The translations under genes were made by a program, and so were the position numbers. This document shows positions 13,771-15,662 of a DNA stretch of 15,662 bases, piece by piece. Numbering within the stretch: position 1 is the first letter of the stretch; every line of letters begins with the position of its first letter. The notes beneath the pieces were generated by a model. That model was not told the DNA's origin, did no database searches, and saw only the letters and a list, made by a program, of their open reading frames with translations. The DNA comes from Acidobacteriaceae bacterium (GTDB lineage Bacteria > Acidobacteriota > Terriglobia > Terriglobales > Acidobacteriaceae), in the NCBI GenBank assembly GCA_030039895.1, contig JASHUR010000023.1, positions 1-15,662 of the forward strand, read 5' to 3'.

Positions 13771-14700
13771 ATGGCAAATCCGGCTGCGATGAAAGTGCTG
13801 GTGAGCGGTGGATCGGGATTGATCGGGGCGTCCATAGTGCGTTCGCTGGCTGAGGACCGGATTGACGTGGTTCAACTGGTGCGCCGGAAGGCAACCCATT
13901 CGAACGAGGTTGAGTGGGATCCGAGAGCAGGGGAGCCGGTTGGGGATTGGTCGAAGATGGATTGGCCGAAGCTGGAGGGAGCGAGTGCAGCGATTCATTT
14001 GTCGGGCGCGAATGTTGCGGCGCATCGCTGGACAGCGGCGTACAAGCGGGAGATTGCGGACAGCCGGGTGGGGTCAACGCGGACGCTGGTGAATCTGCTG
14101 AAAAAGCTTGAGAAACCGCCGGGAAGCCTGCTGTGCGCTTCTGCGATTGGGATTTATGGAGACCGCGGGGACGAGAAGCTCACAGAGGCGTCGCCGCCCG
14201 GAACGGGATTTTTGGCCGAGACCTGCCGGGCGTGGGAGGCGGAAGCAGACGCCGCAGCTCGAGCTGGGATGAGAGTGGTGCATCTGCGAACGGGAGTTGT
14301 GCTGGCGCGCGAGGGCGGAGCGCTGAAGAAGATGCTGCCGCTGTTCCGGGCTGGGCTGGGAGGACGGCTGGGCGACGGCCGGCAGTGGATGAGCTGGATT
14401 GCATTGAGCGATCTGGTGCGGGCAGTGAGGCATATTCTGGCGACGGATTCACTGAAGGGGCCCGTGAATCTGGTGGGGCCGATTCCGGTGACGAATGCGG
14501 AATTTACAAAGGCGCTGGGCAGGGCTGTGCATCGGCCGGCGGTACTGCCAACGCCGGCGTTTGCGCTGCGCGCTGCGCTGGGTGAGATGGCGGATGCGGC
14601 GCTGCTGGCCTCGACGCGGGTGATTCCTGTGAAGCTGGCGGAGTCCGGGTTCCACTTTGATTTTCCGGAGATCGGCGGGGCGCTACTGTCGTTGGTGTAG
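13771..14700 (+). CDS. TIGR01777-family SDR/epimerase-like oxidoreductase (YfcH/SDR39U1)
   Basis: The 309-residue protein has the N-terminal Rossmann nucleotide-binding motif GGSGLIG (13-19), HLSGANVAAHRW (76-87), SAIGIYGDRGDE (124-135), GDGRQWMSWIALSDLVRA (201-218) and a C-terminal DUF1731-type segment (about 257-305). This is the usual order for TIGR01777 proteins such as E. coli YfcH and human SDR39U1. They bind NADP(H) but have no firmly assigned substrate. The start was taken at ATG 13771, with AAGG 4 nt upstream; an earlier in-frame ATG at 13717 adds a repeat-derived extension without an SD. It is divergent from the XRE-cupin gene. A lipoprotein gene follows after 23 bases on the same strand. 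Confidence 0.9.
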   Translation: MANPAAMKVLVSGGSGLIGASIVRSLAEDRIDVVQLVRRKATHSNEVEWDPRAGEPVGDWSKMDWPKLEGASAAIHLSGANVAAHRWTAAYKREIADSRVGSTRTLVNLLKKLEKPPGSLLCASAIGIYGDRGDEKLTEASPPGTGFLAETCRAWEAEADAAARAGMRVVHLRTGVVLAREGGALKKMLPLFRAGLGGRLGDGRQWMSWIALSDLVRAVRHILATDSLKGPVNLVGPIPVTNAEFTKALGRAVHRPAVLPTPAFALRAALGEMADAALLASTRVIPVKLAESGFHFDFPEIGGALLSLV

Positions 14701-14711
14701 TCCTCTGCTAG

Positions 14712-14717
14712 GCTAAT
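14712..14717 (+). promoter_or_regulatory. Weak -10-like hexamer 6 nt before the lipoprotein start
   Basis: GCTAAT (4 of 6 consensus) lies 6 nt before ATG 14724, in the 23-bp gap after the SDR gene, and no proper SD is present. It repeats the spacing seen at gluQ and at the carboxyltransferase gene. It is weak on its own. Confidence 0.25.
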
Positions 14718-14723
14718 CGTGGA

Positions 14724-15662
14724 ATGAGGGAGATATTGCGCGGGGCGGCTGCGAGATTTGGTGCGGCAACGAGTTGGGGGCTGATTGCGGCGCTGGCGTT
14801 CCTGACGGGGTGCGCACTGGTGGCGGCTCCGCAACCGCCGAGTTTGAAGCTGCCGCAGCCGGTGACGGACCTGACTGCACAGCGTGTAGGCGATACGGTT
14901 GAGCTGCATTGGACGATGCCGAAGCGGGCTACGGACAAGGTCATGCTAGAGGGCCCGCAAAAGGTGAAGGTATGCCGCTTTGCTGGTGGCGGGCCGTGTG
15001 CGGTTGCGGCGAACCTGCGGCTCGCGCCGGAGTCGGAGGCGAAGTTTACGGATCTTTTGCCTGGCGCGCTGCTGGCGGGCCCGTTGCGGGCGCTGACATA
15101 CACGGTGGAGTTAGAGAACCAGGCCGGACGCACAGCGGGGCCGTCGAATGTTGCGGTGACGGCAGCGGGGGCCGCGCCGCCACAGATTGAGGATTTGCAT
15201 GCGCGGGTGCAGCCGAACGGCGTGGCGCTGATGTGGGTTCCGGAGGGCGGCCAAGAGACGGTGCGTATTGAGCGGAAGCTTGCAGAGAGGCCAGCAGTAA
15301 AGAAGACTACGGGGACTGCGGCGGGAATGACGGCTGTTCCTGAGGAGCAGACGCTGGAGTTTACGGGAGTCGATAAGGGCTGGGTGCTGGATGGGGATGC
15401 GGCGCTGGACCATAGCTACGCTTATGTGCTCCAGCGCATTGCAAGGTTGACGCTGAACGGCAAGCAGGTAGAGGTGGCGAGCTTGCCGAGCGCGTCGGTG
15501 AGAGTGGATGCGAAAGACGTGTTTCCTCCGGCTGTGCCGAAGGGTTTGCAGGCTGTGGCGGATACGGCGGAGCATGCGATTGACCTCTCGTGGCAGCCGG
15601 ACACGGACGCGGACCTGGCCGGGTATACGGTGTATCGGCGGGAGGCAGGATCGAGTGCGACG
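14724..15662 (+). CDS. Lipoprotein with fibronectin type III repeats, N-terminal 313 residues
   Basis: The frame is open from ATG 14724 to the right edge. A basic N-terminus and hydrophobic stretch (18-29) end in LTGC, a lipobox with C30 as the lipidated residue, so the product is exported and anchored in a membrane. At least three FnIII-like units follow: about 45-147 (VTDLTAQRVGDTVELHWTMP), about 152-262 (IEDLHARVQPNGVALMWVP) and from about 270 (PKGLQAVADTAEHAIDLSW... LAGYTVYRRE). The last runs off the window. FnIII repeats in bacterial surface proteins usually serve as binding or spacer modules; no enzymatic domain is seen so far. It may be co-transcribed with the SDR gene 23 bases upstream. 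There is no clear SD. Confidence 0.85.
   Translation, partial: MREILRGAAARFGAATSWGLIAALAFLTGCALVAAPQPPSLKLPQPVTDLTAQRVGDTVELHWTMPKRATDKVMLEGPQKVKVCRFAGGGPCAVAANLRLAPESEAKFTDLLPGALLAGPLRALTYTVELENQAGRTAGPSNVAVTAAGAAPPQIEDLHARVQPNGVALMWVPEGGQETVRIERKLAERPAVKKTTGTAAGMTAVPEEQTLEFTGVDKGWVLDGDAALDHSYAYVLQRIARLTLNGKQVEVASLPSASVRVDAKDVFPPAVPKGLQAVADTAEHAIDLSWQPDTDADLAGYTVYRREAGSSAT

Overview
The window looks like a chromosomal segment of an Acidobacteriota (Terriglobia-like) bacterium. This is inferred from the high GC content, the mixture of gene families (kumamolisin-type S53 peptidase, DPP-IV-type S9 peptidase, XRE-cupin regulator, FnIII lipoprotein) and the periplasmic/lipoprotein signals typical of a Gram-negative cell. 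No rRNA, tRNA, IS element, prophage gene or CRISPR array was seen. It reads as ordinary core/accessory chromosome rather than an island.

Layout. Four genes on the minus strand fill the left quarter: the N-terminal part of a class III aminotransferase (1-402, running off the left edge), glutamyl-Q tRNA(Asp) synthetase gluQ (742-1629), a SAM-dependent O-methyltransferase (1678-2688) and a catalytically intact Y-family DNA polymerase (2751-4193). Three plus-strand genes follow: a small Cys-tailed membrane protein (4378-4548), a propionyl-CoA-carboxylase-type carboxyltransferase beta subunit (4741-6345) and a kumamolisin-like S53 peptidase (6533-8062). A two-gene minus-strand operon comes next, a DPP-IV-like S9 peptidase (11353-9032) followed 2 nt later by an MBL-fold hydrolase (9029-8133). 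A divergent plus-strand pair holds a coiled-coil/zinc-ribbon protein (11479-12240) overlapping by ATGA with a 5'(3')-deoxyribonucleotidase (12237-12791). The nucleotidase converges on an XRE-cupin regulator (13624-12788), the two stop codons sharing one CTAG. The right end holds a TIGR01777 SDR-family protein (13771-14700) and a FnIII-repeat lipoprotein (14724 to beyond the right edge).

How the genes fit together. No single pathway joins the whole window. The convincing units are the S9-peptidase/MBL pair (GGAG of the downstream RBS lies in the last codons of the peptidase), the zinc-ribbon/nucleotidase pair, and possibly the SDR/lipoprotein pair. The two peptidases lie convergently around 8.1 kb and together suggest protein/peptide scavenging. 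The carboxyltransferase must find its biotin carboxylase and biotin carrier partners elsewhere.

Most interesting signals: (i) several genes have a -10 hexamer 6-8 nt before the start codon and no Shine-Dalgarno sequence, pointing to leaderless transcripts, clearest for the carboxyltransferase; (ii) third codon positions are G-rich in plus-strand genes and C-rich in minus-strand genes, so the plus strand is G-rich throughout whatever the gene direction, which suggests a replication-strand imprint; (iii) a Cys replaces the usual Asp at the acyl-CoA specificity position of the carboxyltransferase; (iv) an unrecognised small membrane protein carries a CxCxxC tail. I did not find a convincing multi-gene system that is clearly undescribed.
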